A DNA stretch of 64,000 nt from Parietichytrium sp. I65-24A (lineage: Eukaryota > Sar > Bigyra > Thraustochytrida > Thraustochytriidae), in contig BLSF01000032.1 of assembly GCA_012862575.1 (NCBI GenBank), positions 186,001 to 250,000 on the forward strand, read 5' to 3'. A program made the position numbers and the translations under genes. The notes under the pieces are model-generated. The model saw only the letters and a list, made by a program, of their open reading frames with translations. It had not been told where the DNA came from and made no database searches. Below, one piece after another: positions 52,908-64,000 of the stretch (position 1 is the stretch's first letter; every line of letters starts with the position of its first letter).

Positions 52908-54767
52908 ATGCTCTCCGAGTCCTCTCTCGAGCGGCTCAAAACCGCGTTCCGCCAGCTCACGCGCGCACATGCGCGCGCCGCGGAGGCGTCCGCGGACGCC
53001 CATGCAGATGCAGATGCCGATGGCGAGGACCCTCTGGGGAATGCGCTGACGCTGGCGCGGAACAACGGTGCGGCGGGCGCGAGGGCGGCCGCGCTGCTGG
53101 CGGTGGCGTGCGCGCGAAGCAGCCGCGCATGTGCGCGCTCGGCGGGGGTGTCCGCGCTGGACGCGCTCTTTCGGCGCAGCCGCCACGCGCGAGAGGCCAT
53201 CGCGCCGGCGCTCAGGGACCTGGCGCGAGAAGCGTGCGCGGACAGCGGCGCGGACGCGGCCGCGGAGAGGCTGAACGCGAGGACAGTGCGCATGCTGGGC
53301 AAGTGGGAACGGAGGTTCGGGCGCGAGATTCCCGCGCTCAGGGTTGCGGCGGCGTTCGTGCGCGCGAAGGGAGAGCAGCGCGGACAGCGACGGGCTCGCG
53401 CGCGGGGACAAGGGCAGCAGCAGGAGGAAGCGCGCGCGAGAGAGAGGCGCACGCAGAGGATTCTCCGCGCGCAGATGGAGACCGTGCGCCGCGAGATGGG
53501 CGAGGAGGAGCAGTACGCAGCGCCGGCCGAGGACTCTGCGCAGGAGATGGAGGAGGCGCTCAGGCTCATGCTCATGCTGCTCCACGATAGCGAAGAAGCG
53601 CTTCGAGCAAAGCAGGCTCGCGACGCGCAAGACTCACAAACCTCGCAGCGAGACCACGAACACGGCGGAGAGCATGGTGCCGACGCCGATGGACAAGGAG
53701 CAGACGATCAGGACGGTGGAAGAAACGAGCAAGCGGGAGAAGGAGTGGATGAAGAAGAAGAAGAAGTTGATGATGATGATGATGATGACGACGATGACTT
53801 TGACGTGGACTGGACGGGAATCACACTAAAGGCGGTGGCGCCGTCGGGCGAAGCGGATGTAGACGACGACATGGCCGAATGGGAGGCGGTGGAGGCTGCG
53901 CAAGAGAGGCGAGAGAAGGCAGAGCTGGCGGAGACGGAACCGACGGATCAGGCGAAGGCTGGTGAGGAAGGGGCAGCGGGGGAGATGGCAGAGGTAGATG
54001 TGGAGAAGCCCTTTGCGAAGGTTTCCGTAGACGTTGACGCCAGTTTTTTCCGTCCGAGCGAGTCGGGGCCAGTGGATGCGAGCATGGTTCCTGAAGGGCT
54101 CATAGGTCGCTTGAAAAAGCTCTCAGCGAACATCGATCCAGTGTTAGCCGCGCTGGAAGACGCAGCAGCAGAAACGCAAAGATCGCATCTTCCGGTGCTG
54201 ACGCGCTGGGTGCGGGTACTGTCGCGTGTCGAGGTTCCCCCTGGCCGAGATGAGGTTCAGCGTGGCCAGCTCTTGTCTCAGGCGCTAAGACTCCGCTCGC
54301 GCCTGCAAAAGGCTCTCGCTGCAGCCCACAAGGCGGGACTGCACGCGCATCATCACGAGTCAAGCACCATGGCAGACTACAGCGCCGTGCTGCTCGGCGA
54401 AGAATCACCTCCTGCTGCTGCTACACCCAACGCTTGCGGTCCCAGCAACATTCCCAACAGTAACAGCAGCAATGCCAACAAAGCCGCGTCCTCCTCTAGC
54501 TCTACCTATGGAACCCATGCCGGCGACTCGTTCGCTCGTGCGGGGGGCCAAGTTGGCTCATACAACCCAATTGAACCGGAGACAGACGCCACGGCGGGCG
54601 ATGCGGGAAGAAGAAAGGAGAAAAAGAAAAAGGAGAAAAAAGACAAAAAGGAGAGAAAGAGGAAGCGGGACAAGAAGGAGGGGGAGGAGAAAAAGAGGGA
54701 GGAAGAGGCTCCCGAATCTGGCGCCAAAGTCAAGCGTAAAAAAGTTCTTGACCCTTTTGCCAAGTAA
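52908..54767 (+). CDS. UVSSA-like protein with VHS/ENTH-type helical N-terminus (tentative)
   Basis: 619 aa. Residues 1-155 form an Ala/Arg-rich helical domain with the UVSSA-like pattern of an array helix (SALDALFRRSRHAREAIAPA), then LNARTVRMLGKWERRFGREI and PALRVAAAFVRAKG, resembling UVSSA's AL..I..W...FG..Y..L..GY..L. About 205-222 is EEALRLMLMLLHDSEEA. About 235-330 is very acidic with a poly-Asp run, then DFDVDWTGITLKAV. About 375-450 may be helical. The C-terminus (about 565-605) is Lys/Glu-rich and would serve as a nuclear signal. UVSSA is a transcription-coupled repair factor that recruits TFIIH to stalled RNA polymerase II. I do not see its C-terminal zinc-binding DUF2043, so the assignment is tentative. 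GC content of the first 650 nt is far above the surroundings. Confidence 0.5.
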   Translation: MLSESSLERLKTAFRQLTRAHARAAEASADAHADADADGEDPLGNALTLARNNGAAGARAAALLAVACARSSRACARSAGVSALDALFRRSRHAREAIAPALRDLAREACADSGADAAAERLNARTVRMLGKWERRFGREIPALRVAAAFVRAKGEQRGQRRARARGQGQQQEEARARERRTQRILRAQMETVRREMGEEEQYAAPAEDSAQEMEEALRLMLMLLHDSEEALRAKQARDAQDSQTSQRDHEHGGEHGADADGQGADDQDGGRNEQAGEGVDEEEEEVDDDDDDDDDDFDVDWTGITLKAVAPSGEADVDDDMAEWEAVEAAQERREKAELAETEPTDQAKAGEEGAAGEMAEVDVEKPFAKVSVDVDASFFRPSESGPVDASMVPEGLIGRLKKLSANIDPVLAALEDAAAETQRSHLPVLTRWVRVLSRVEVPPGRDEVQRGQLLSQALRLRSRLQKALAAAHKAGLHAHHHESSTMADYSAVLLGEESPPAAATPNACGPSNIPNSNSSNANKAASSSSSTYGTHAGDSFARAGGQVGSYNPIEPETDATAGDAGRRKEKKKKEKKDKKERKRKRDKKEGEEKKREEEAPESGAKVKRKKVLDPFAK

Positions 54768-57700
54768 TGTCTTGCCACTACTCGCTAGACTAGCTAGAGT
54801 TGGAGCTTTAGAGATGGGATGGTGGTGCGCACACAGATGGATTCTCCGTACCAGTACTCACCCCATGGCGATGGAGCAGAGCCAGCTCTAGCTACCAGCA
54901 TGACACGCTGGCACGAGTGACAGTGAGTGCTACTCATTCTCAAAGGATGAGGCGGGCCATCCCAGTCAGATTCGCTTCGAGCTTTGGACGAGCCATGCGC
55001 AGCCAAAAGTGTAAACAGTGTCAACCAGAAGGTACGCCCTATGCTCTCGCTTCGCCGCTGACTAAGTGCTTTACCGGTACTCGGTACCACTAGCTAGAGT
55101 ACACGACGGGGGATACTTTGTTCCCAACTGGAATGCTGGATGTGATCGAGATGTGTGCTCTCGATCGAGTCGAGCGTTAGACAAAGGAAAACCACTCCGA
55201 CAAATCTCTCATCTTATGTGAATGAATGTTCTGTTCCGAACTGAAATGTGTGAAAGTAAAACTGCGTATATTTATGTGAATATTACAAACTCTACAACAG
55301 CAACCGAACTCCATCCTTAATTTGGTCGCTGCAAGTTTATCAGTTTTGGAACATTATTATTGTTCCCCTATTCGAACCAATCTTTCACGTCAAGAAGCCA
55401 ACCTCTGAAAAATTGTCAAGATAATTTGCAACTTTGCAAATGCACTCTCTGGATCAAAGACGAATCACAGTCGGACCAAAACTTTCTCGTGCATACCAAA
55501 AGTGCTTTGATTTCGCAGCCAGCTGACAGGGAGTGAGGATTAGTTAGTACGAGTACTCGAATGCGTTCTCCGAGTCTGAAATTTTTGAAGTTCGTTCTGT
55601 GTGAAATTCGGATAGGCTGGTAGACTGGATCCCGCTATCCCTGCCCCGCCCCGAGTAAGTTGGCGCCACTCTTCCTCCCCACTAAAAGCGACCTAGCTAG
55701 CTAGTCTCGTGAACAGTGTGACAGTGTGACAGTGAGCACAGTGAGCACAGCTGCTTGGCTCGAGCACTGACGCACTAAGCGTGTCACGGAAGTGCTCGAA
55801 TGCTCGAATGACCGGGCTCTAGAGTAGAGCGCATCGTTGGTGGTGTGCAACCAAATGAATCGGCTGTGAGGAAGGAAGCGAGGAAGACCAAGGAGAAGAA
55901 CAGGACAAGTAATCTTAGAAGGCCGTCACAATTTTCCAAGTGCACAAAACCTCGACGAAAGACCAGCTTGTGGAAAAGTTAGCCAGGCAGTAGAGTGAAG
56001 TTTAGGGTTTTGAAACTCACGAGACCGAGCTCTGATCTCGCTGCAACAACTGGGCAGCGCGGCGACTTCACCAGAAACGGCTCAGAACTGACGGATGCAG
56101 GTGTGAGGCCACCCTGCTTCTGGTACGAACGTCCTGGCGAAAATTTTGTGATCTTCCGGGGCTCGAGCAATTGACAATCCACGCTATCCACGCACGTGTT
56201 TTGCAGGTACTCAGTACTCGTACACTTACCTGTCAAGTAAGTTGCTGCTCGGGAGCGATTGTGTATAAGTTACTGAAAGATGAAGATCGATCGGCCTTCG
56301 TTCGCACTCACAGTCAGTACTCCTCGCCAATCATCAAAATTCTATCAAAATACTCGTGCGACTCTTCAAACTCATTGTTTGCGAAATCAGTGCTCTCTGC
56401 TTCACAGTCTTCCATCTCCCGAACAAACGCCCGCCAACAACGAGAAGAGACATGCTCAAAGTCAACAAGCAGAACTTGTGTGTTCTTCGCGCGCCGGACT
56501 CGAGGAGAATGTAGAAATTTTGCATCTAGAGTTTTTGGAAGAGAAGGCGGAAGAAAGGCTCTTCGAGCCAGCTTGGCTGGCACCTAGCTAGCGATCTAAA
56601 GGTTTGGTCGAGGCTGTACTTCTGCACCATGTTACTTGAGCTAGCTAGTCCAAGAACTCAACCATGCATCATGTCGCGAGACCTGAAATACCTCACCCTT
56701 AAGATCGCCTTCCAATTGGTTAGTTGCATTTGTGAGTTTGTCGAACTTGCTTGGTGTTAGCGTCGATGTCTTATGGTGGTCACCGACACCTCCGGTTGCC
56801 CACTTTATCGATCCGTCTCTTGCGAGTAGAGTAGAGTCCGAGTCTGAGTCTGACACCGGAACTCACTTTGTGCCAGCGCTGCCACCAAGTCAATCTTGAT
56901 CGAGCGAAGCCAATGAGCCAAGCTAGCCAAGCACACAAACACGGAATCCGGAGTTGCTGAACATCTGAACAATAATAAGTTAAAGCAAAGTTATCCCTCT
57001 GAAACCCTTTCACACTCCTACGCTCATTTTCTTTCTTTGACCGCCTAAAAATTAGCTTGTAGAGCACCCTATAGCACCGGTCCAATTGCCGTCTTTTGGG
57101 AAAAGAACACAACGCAATACCGTACTGCTGGTACTGCTGGTAAAAGAGTGCCGTGAATTCACGGAGTCCTAACCACCTTATGAGTTTCTCTAGCTAGGAT
57201 GGCGTCATCAAGCCGGTTCTTAGCCCTTTTTATGTTGTTGGGTAGGAACGTGAGAGGGACAGGGGCCGGTAGATGTGTATTATGCGAGACTAGGGCTGGA
57301 GATGGCTAGCAAATCAATATGAACTTCTATTCTGCTTAGCCCATGGCAGAGGTGGCTGAGGGTCGAGAATCTGAACAAAAACAGTGTGAATTATTTTTTT
57401 CTTTTTCGGAAATCAAGTCGTTGCCTCGTCATTTTTATTTATCTCGAAGAAGGAGTTCATTCGTCAATGCACAATTAGAAGGTACTCACTGAGTGGAATT
57501 GGGCATGCTGTAAAAAAGCGGCGAATTAGTAGACAAGACTTCAGAGTCGGGAAGATGGCTTGCTTTGCAGTGATTTGTTTGCAAGTCAAATACCCCTGGG
57601 TACACGCGAGAAAAGTGTGGCGTCGGCACTTCGCTTTAAGAGAAGCAGATAGACAAGGGACTCGCGCCTGGAAAATTGTTTGCCACTGTCCATCTGATCG

Positions 57701-60586
57701 CACCACAGGGTCGCGAAAGTGAAAATCGTAAAGGAAGGAAGGAAGTGCAGCGGATGCGAAACTGACAGTGAGCACTGAGCACTACCGAGTACCACGTGGT
57801 GTCACCTGCAATTCCACCTGGGTGCAGTGTCTTCGCTGCGTGCCATCTCTCCGACGATGAATTCAAATGTTCGAAATCCCAAGTCTGGTCTTGATTTACT
57901 GTCCAGGACGAAGCTAGCAACTATCGTTTCGTTCCATTTTTTATCTGTATTTAGACTGTTAACATAAAGCTATTTTTCTCCTCGTTCGAATATTTTTCAA
58001 TTCTTTTTCTTTTTTTCCCTTGACCCAACAACAGCAGCAACTTTAAAAACAACAACAACAACAGCTTGCCAAGCTCCAAGAGTCCAAAACTTTTCATTTT
58101 TGAACTTGATGTTCATGAAAAGAACGGAGCACAGCAGCTCGTCTAAGTGCATGCAAGTGCCAAGTGCCTTAGCCACAGGCACTGACAGTGACTACAGCTT
58201 CACTGCACCCAATCGCTCTTTGGGCGCCTCAGTCTCGAGATTCAAGTTCACCTTGCTTGCTTCTCTCAACTCATGAGGTCTTTTACTCCAGTAGTTACCG
58301 TTCTATTTCCTTTTCTATGTGGCACTGCTAATTAATGCAACCTTACCATGTGCTCTACAACCGAAGGTGGAGCGTGCACACGTGCCCACTGGACTTACTT
58401 AATTAACACCAAGAACGGCTGGCATCACTGCCTCGACAAAATGGTGAAGAAGCAAGCCATTGCTGCAATGCGCGATCAGTGCGCATCAATGCACGCTCGA
58501 TGTGCGCCGCCTGACCCAGGAGAGCCGTGGCTCGACTCTCGTTTTTTGCTCTCAAGAGCCTTGGTCTTGACGCCTAGTGTGCACCCAAGCACAAAAGCAT
58601 GGTTGTACTGGTCCTCAAAGTTTACTCGCAGTCAGCGCCAGTGGAGGAAGGAGCCTTCGATTCGCGTGGAGTGCACTGGCGACGCTACGGCTCTTCGGAG
58701 CCCTTCAAAACCAAGGCTCGCCGTCTCACTATTGAATCAGTGCAGAAGAAGAGCAAATGACCGTGGAAAAACGATTCAACCCTGCGCGTGAGATGCTCAA
58801 CTCAAGTCAACCATAAAGTGGCTTGGCATTCTTGGCACGCTTGCTGCCAAACCGGGGCCTACGTTGCTTCCTCCAGATCTCTGAGCCCTTCAGTGCTGCA
58901 GGCCAGCGCACCAAGCAAGCAAGCAGTGCAAGCCTTCATCTCCACCTTTCCCACTCAAATTTGTACTTTCTTAAATCAAAAAGAACTTTTGAACTCTAAA
59001 CTGAGATCCAGAATTCAGGACAGAATTCACAGACAGAAAATGCGAGGGCCAAAAGAGCGAAAAAAAGAAACTTTCCCTAGTCCACATGTTTGCTATTCAC
59101 TGATGTTTGGGTGAAGGTCTCGGAAATGGGCGAAAACGGAAACAGATTTTTTTTACAGGCCGTAGGGCACGCTCGTCCCGTGATCTTGCACTGGCAGTCG
59201 CTCCAACCTTTCGTTTTTCTTACGACAAGGGAGTTCACAAAACACTTTCCAAAACCCCAGTTTACACAATTCGCGAGTCTCGACGAGTCATGATTACTAC
59301 CTCCTCCTTGTAGGCAAGGGAAGGGGAAGGATTTGCCAATGACCGTCTCCCCGAGTGTACCGGTATACAGTACACGGCGCAAGAGGACAATGGTTTATCA
59401 ACCACTCCAGAGGCTTCGGTCGATTGATTGATTGACTGACTGTTCTATTTATCAGTTGATCAATTTTGGCACGAGTTTGGTCTCTTCAGTGTGACAAACA
59501 AAGCGCTTCAAGTTCAAGTTCTGTCCCCGATAAACGTATACAAATCTCAACTCATCGCCGAAAACTAATAAGGTAACCAGAACAAAGTTCAGATGAGTTT
59601 CAACAACTTGCTCCGGAGCCCAGACCCCAACCTTGGCAAGTTATTTATGCCTTGGTGAGGACAGTCGCGGAGGGACAGAGTAAACGTGGAGAATACGCGG
59701 AAACGAAACCAAGGATTCGAGTGTGGAGTTAGAGGGAGCGAGGGCGTTGGGTTGAGCGAGTCTCGCACTGCGCAGCTGAGCACACTTCACTCTGCGGAAA
59801 GAAGGAAGGAAACAAGGAAGAAAGAAAGAATGGTTGGATCGTCAACAAGATCCAACTTTACCTTCAATCTCATCTCCGCTAACTCCTACTCCTCCCTACC
59901 ACTTTCCACTCCATTTTGTTACTTTCACAGAGCAGCGCACACTCTTGCCTGTTAAGTTTTTTGCATAGCCTTACATAATCTATCCTCTAAGCCAAACCCT
60001 TGGTAGCTCTGCCTTTAGTAAGGACTACCGTTAGTGGAGAGAAGCCTGGCTTATTCAGGGGTAGCGATTTCTAGCCTCCTGTGGGATCCTCCCCCGACTG
60101 CGTGCGCATAGCAATTGATAGAGCGCGTGGTAGTAGCGAGACTAGCACAGATTGTGTCATTCAGAAAATGAGGAATGCAAATCTGACTCATTGTCTGTGT
60201 CCCAGATGATTTTTTTTCAAATTGGTTAAAAAACTTTTTGTTGCAAGTGATTATTCAACTGTCCTTGATCAAGAAATCAAACTCAAAAGAAAGATGGGAA
60301 GCCAGCCTTGGCTGCCGAAGCCTAGCACAGCTTGCTTCCTCGTCGTCCTCCCTCTCTTGCGGCTAAACTCAACTCGCGACGAGAGTCCCTGCTCTGCAAT
60401 CAATGCATTCACTGTCAATGCATTCAAGTTGCGAAGAACAATCTCTCGTCGGTCTAGCTAGCTGGCTACCTTGCTCACCTCGTAGTAAGTGCTTCAAGGA
60501 GCAGCAGGCAGAGCGGTGCAGGATATACGAATCTGTTAGTTGGCGTTGTTGAAACGGGCTCTTCAAGGTTGTGCGGAGCACCTGGT

Positions 60587-60603
60587 CTAGCTAGCTAGCT
60601 AGC
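60587..60603. repeat. (CTAG)4 palindromic microsatellite
   Basis: A self-complementary run of four CTAG units plus C. It is the longest of about a dozen CTAGCTAG loci in intergenic DNA here, and could form a cruciform or hairpin. Confidence 0.9.
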
Positions 60604-61442
60604 ACGCGATGGGCGGCCTTCCTCTTTTCCACACTTGCATACATGTGCATATATGTGCATACTCAACACTCGCAGTCAGCTGCTGGACCCTCTGAGGCAG
60701 GACCGGCGACACAAAAGCATTCCAACTGAGGTGGCCAGTGCGAATGCTACTGCGCAGCCGTAACGCGGGGCGGTCCAGAATGTCCAGACGGCACAGACGG
60801 CTTCGGGCTCATGTTTGGAGATTTGTTTGGCTTTGTATGTGTCGTCTTGGAGGATCGGGCACGCAGCGGCGCCAACGCTGACGCGGAGCAGGATTCTGTC
60901 CAAACTTGGAGAGAAGACAAGACGCACGATGGCAGGCAGCCTCTGCCATCTGCCATCTGCCATATCTTGTTCTATTCTGAGATGGACGCACTCGACTTGA
61001 GCATGGCGCTGAATTGCGTCGATTTTGACTCTTCTAATTTCTATACATTTTATCACGCATTGTATACAGTTCATTGTACAAATGCGTTCGTAAAATTCAA
61101 CGCCGTTCCCGACGTGGACCTATACTACTAAACCTTCCTCCTCCTCTCCCTCTCTCTCTCTCTCCTTCCCTCCATCTTCCATCTTCCGTTTGCATCTTCG
61201 ATTTCTCTCTCTCCTTCCCTCCTCCCTCTCGCTCGAGACTCCATCTCACTGTATACATTCGCATAACGACCCTTACTTCTCTCTAGGGCTCGGAAGATGA
61301 CGTCATCCCTCTTACCTCCTCCTCGAGGTGGGAGGCATTAGCTGCGAGGATTAGGGGCGGGGACAGTGGAGGTATATTTTTGAAGTACAAAAAGGCTATT
61401 TTTGTTCCCTCACAGGTCTGTGTGGCGTGTGTGGCGTGGCAC

Positions 61443-61463
61443 GAGAGAGAGAGAGAGAGAGAG
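61443..61463. repeat. (GA)10 microsatellite
   Basis: About ten GA units in noncoding DNA, following two TGTGTGGCGTG copies at 61420-61440. Confidence 0.9.
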
Positions 61464-62697
61464 GAAGCACGGTAGAAAGAGAGTCGCACAGAAACGCGTT
61501 GTTCTGCGCCTTCTCAGCTTTCAGATTAGAGAGTTTACAGGATTCAGTTTTAACTTGAATCAATCAGAGTTAGATTCCATTCACTTGTGAGATAGTTTTT
61601 TTGCTCTTGTCTCTCTCCGGCGCACTTTTGTGAGCAGCGGCCCTCTGTGCTGCCAAGCAAAGTTACAGAAATGACAGCATTGAAGAAAAAGTTGCCACGA
61701 CTGCACTCACAGCTAGGACCGCGGAGCACCGTGAGAGGAGGAAGCAGTAGAATGCGCCGTGCTCCCGAGTCTCGACTCGTCTCAACCAGCGCGTAGGCTC
61801 TGCTCAGGCTCTCCGTAGGAGACAGACTTGCGCCTTCCTCTTTCCTTCCCAGTCGATCTTGAGCTGCCCAATTTCTGCCTCAAGGTTACAAAATCTCTAC
61901 CAAAACAAAAATGTCAACTACGTCTCGCACAAGCAGGAGCGCTAGGCCTCGGCCAGTGCGGTGGGTAGAGGTAGAGGCGGCGCGCACCCAGCAAGAACTA
62001 ACTCCCAACACAACAACGCAACGAGAAGGCACCCAACACTGCAAGCTTCGTGGAGAAAGGAAACTAAGGAAACAAACAAATGCCCAAATCCGATGCATGG
62101 CGTACTAGTTTGTCTTGTGCTAACTTGTCTATCATCCATCGGGAGCGCAGCACTGCGTGCACCGAGTCACCAAGTAACCATCGTTTGGCAAAACGCACGT
62201 GTGCGAGGAGCTAGGCGGTACTAAGTACTTATGGCACTCAGCGCGGTGGGGAGAAGGAAAAAAGGAAATTGGGCAGGAAAGAAGCAAGGAAGGAAGGAAT
62301 TCAAGGGATAGCCAGCCAGGCAGCCGCTGCTGGGTTAGTTAAAAGGCTTTGGCAGTGCGAGTGAGTTTATAACTTTAAATTTATTCTTACAGTTGCAGTT
62401 TTGCTTCTCCCAAACCAGTCCAACAGAGAGTTCTCGGTCAATGTGAGTTGGAGTGTGGAATGGAATCGCGTATCGAGAACGGCTGTGAGAGAGAGTGCGG
62501 CAAGGAAAAAAGGGAAAAGGACAGAGAGACAGAAAGACAGTAAGATAGAGAGACGGAGCGAGAGAGGGAGAGCCAAATGCTTCTCTCGCCTCTCACGGCA
62601 GTCAGTCGATTCGAGAGTCAAGCCTAGACGGCGATTAGCATTCTGCTCCCGGCAGAAGTTTACTTCACTAGGATCTCCGCTCCCTCACGCTTCCCAT

Positions 62698-62782
62698 TCC
62701 TTCCTTCCTTCCTTCCTTCCCTTCTCTCCTATCCCCTCTCTTCCTCTTCCTCTTCCTCTTCCCCTTTCTCTCTCTCTCTCCC
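62698..62782. repeat. pyrimidine microsatellite cluster before the AP2 gene
   Basis: TTCC units, then CTTCCT units, then CT units in sequence, about 420-500 nt upstream of the AP2-domain start codon. No coding potential. Confidence 0.85.
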
Positions 62783-63198
62783 TGACTGTCTCACTTGCAA
62801 AGTGCAGTACAGAGCACTCACTGCCTAGTTAGTGTGCCGTGCGCCATGTGCTGTGAGACGTCTCTCAGTCGTGAGTCACTTTGGCGGCGTCAGTGTGACT
62901 TGGGTGAGAGAGCTACTCGCTCCCATAGATCACACTGGAGCTTCATCCAATCTCCGTACAAGCAGACAAACCTTCCGAAAGTGTTTGTTCATGTGTGCTC
63001 TTTGTTGAGTTTCGGCAACGTGGAAAACGAACGACCAAGCAAACCCCGAAACTCACAGAGCCTGCGAGCAACGAGACAGACAAAGTAAGAAACAAAGACA
63101 AGACAAAGACAGAAGCAAGTCTCAGACTGGAAACTCTGAGATTATCCCGCACACACAGAGACAGAGAAGCCCATACAGACAGAGAAAGCGCGTCAAAG

Positions 63199-63996
63199 AT
63201 GACTGGCCTGTCGCCGTTCCTGTACTCGGACATCAACAGTCCGCGGAGCACTCTGAGCGAAGCCACTGAGTCCGAGTTCTGGCCGCAAGACAACAACAGC
63301 GACTTGGCAGCCATCTCGAGAAAGCGCCAGCGGAAGGGAGGCGTCTCCTCCAAGTTCCGCGGCGTGTCATGGTTTAAAGCGAACCAGGTATGGAAAGCCC
63401 AGATCACCGTGCGCGGCAAGTACTCCTTCCTTGGATACTTTGACACCGAAGAGGCTGCAGCACTCGCATACGATCTCCGCGCGCTAGAGATTCACGGCGA
63501 CGAAGCGCAGCTCAACTTTCCCGATGAGGTTCTCAAGCTTGACCGCTCCAAGCTTCGCGAGCTCGTCCCGGAAAAAGCAAAGACCGGATCCAAGCGCAAG
63601 AAGATGACCCACGACTACACCAGCGACCTCTCTTTCGGCAGTGCACGCTCGACCCCAGATAGCGCGAAATTTGCTGCGCGCAACGAGTGGACCAACGACT
63701 TCACCACGACCTTGCTCCAGCACTGCGAGAAGATTCAGGCGCAGCAGAGGCAGCAGCAGAGCCAGAAGGAGCTTTTGGAGGCCTTGCTCATGTTCAACAA
63801 CCTTTCCCAACAAGCAAACGCCGGAAACGCTCTCAAGCAAACGTCCATGCCAAGCCTCTTGGACTCTCTTCTCCGCACATCGCAGACACCATTCCAGCAG
63901 CAACAGCCAAAGCCACTCATGTCAGCTTTCCAAACGGCCCCAGCCTCTACCAAGCTTGGCGGCCTCGACGCCTCGTGGCTGGCAAAGCTCATGTAA
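63199..63996 (+). CDS. AP2/ERF-domain transcription factor
   Basis: 265 aa with one AP2/ERF DNA-binding domain at residues 52-110: KFRGVSWFKANQVWKAQI, then FLGYFDTEEAAALAYDLRAL, then GDEAQLNFPDE. These fit the family pattern (RGV, W.A.I, LG.F.T.E.AA.AYD, NFP), so the three-stranded sheet and helix should be intact. A basic stretch precedes it (RKRQRKGG) and another follows (GSKRKKM), suiting nuclear import. The second half contains a Gln-rich segment (QAQQRQQQSQKELLEALL) typical of activation or dimer regions. The start is the ATG at 63199; the frame extends upstream without an ATG. Single-AP2 proteins occur in plants, algae, apicomplexans and other protists. Target genes unknown. Intronless; it ends about 10 nt before the window end. 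Confidence 0.9.
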   Translation: MTGLSPFLYSDINSPRSTLSEATESEFWPQDNNSDLAAISRKRQRKGGVSSKFRGVSWFKANQVWKAQITVRGKYSFLGYFDTEEAAALAYDLRALEIHGDEAQLNFPDEVLKLDRSKLRELVPEKAKTGSKRKKMTHDYTSDLSFGSARSTPDSAKFAARNEWTNDFTTTLLQHCEKIQAQQRQQQSQKELLEALLMFNNLSQQANAGNALKQTSMPSLLDSLLRTSQTPFQQQQPKPLMSAFQTAPASTKLGGLDASWLAKLM

Positions 63997-64000
63997 ACAG

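Larger units (their letters stand above)
54768..63198. other. 8.4 kb region without supported genes
   Basis: The longest gap in the window. Frames are short (under 150 codons) and lack recognisable motifs; no tRNA or snRNA signature was found. It is enriched for CTAGCTAG palindromes (seven loci, 54790 to 60587), holds three of the exact TGACAGTGAG copies on the plus strand (54918, 55727, 57763), and has several CT/GA microsatellites. The last part (62650-63198) is pyrimidine-rich and likely the promoter of the AP2 gene. Confidence 0.5.

Noticed and set aside
52908-54767. Alternative call as a generic low-complexity artefact
   Set aside because: The 619-codon frame has a structured N-terminal helical pattern, a nuclear-type basic tail and a clean ATG, so it is kept as a gene with a tentative family.
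58348-58791. 147-codon plus-strand frame
   Set aside because: No motif, hydrophobic pattern or splice continuation that supports a protein.

Overview
This window is nuclear DNA from a unicellular eukaryote. It carries a cytosolic ribosomal protein gene (eL22), an eIF3 subunit, a kinesin, a WASP-type actin nucleation factor, a CKK-domain microtubule protein and a class C-type 7TM receptor. Four genes contain or can be given canonical GT-AG introns (62 to 359 nt); the rest are single-exon. Sparse short introns, roughly 0.3 to 8 kb spacers, a receptor of GABA-B/glutamate type with a carbohydrate-binding-like ectodomain, an AP2/ERF factor and TPR proteins with TIR-like N-termini suggest a protist, perhaps a stramenopile such as a thraustochytrid. 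That placement is inference; no plastid or lineage-specific gene fixes it. I see no rRNA, tRNA, CRISPR array or intact transposon.

Layout. 0-3.6 kb: CAMSAP/CKK-like protein (+). 3.9-17.5 kb, all minus: HIG1 protein, four-exon cyclophilin, two paralogous PiT phosphate transporters 5.4 kb apart, and an SPFH/band-7 membrane protein. 18.5-25.8 kb, plus: a second, cysteine-rich SPFH protein head-to-head with the first, then the large 7TM receptor with one intron. 26.3-33.2 kb, minus: a four-TM protein, a WASP-family protein, eIF3e. 34.1-35.0 kb: eL22 (+, three exons). 35.4-48.8 kb, minus: a 1702-aa TPR protein with an N-terminal module shared by its TPR-less neighbour, then an unrecognised 468-aa protein. 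49.8-54.8 kb, plus: kinesin-3-like motor (two exons) and a GC-rich UVSSA-like protein. 54.8-63.2 kb: an 8.4 kb stretch with no supported gene, rich in short repeats. 63.2-64.0 kb: AP2/ERF-domain factor (+).

The genes do not form one pathway. Local themes are duplication (PiT pair, SPFH pair, TIR-like pair) and cytoskeleton (CKK protein, WASP, kinesin). The strongest leads are the two adjacent proteins sharing an undescribed N-terminal domain plus a degenerate TIR-like module, the divergent SPFH pair with a duplicated cysteine motif, the receptor architecture, a cyclophilin with an altered active site, and an intergenic 10-mer (TGACAGTGAG) found far more often than chance.
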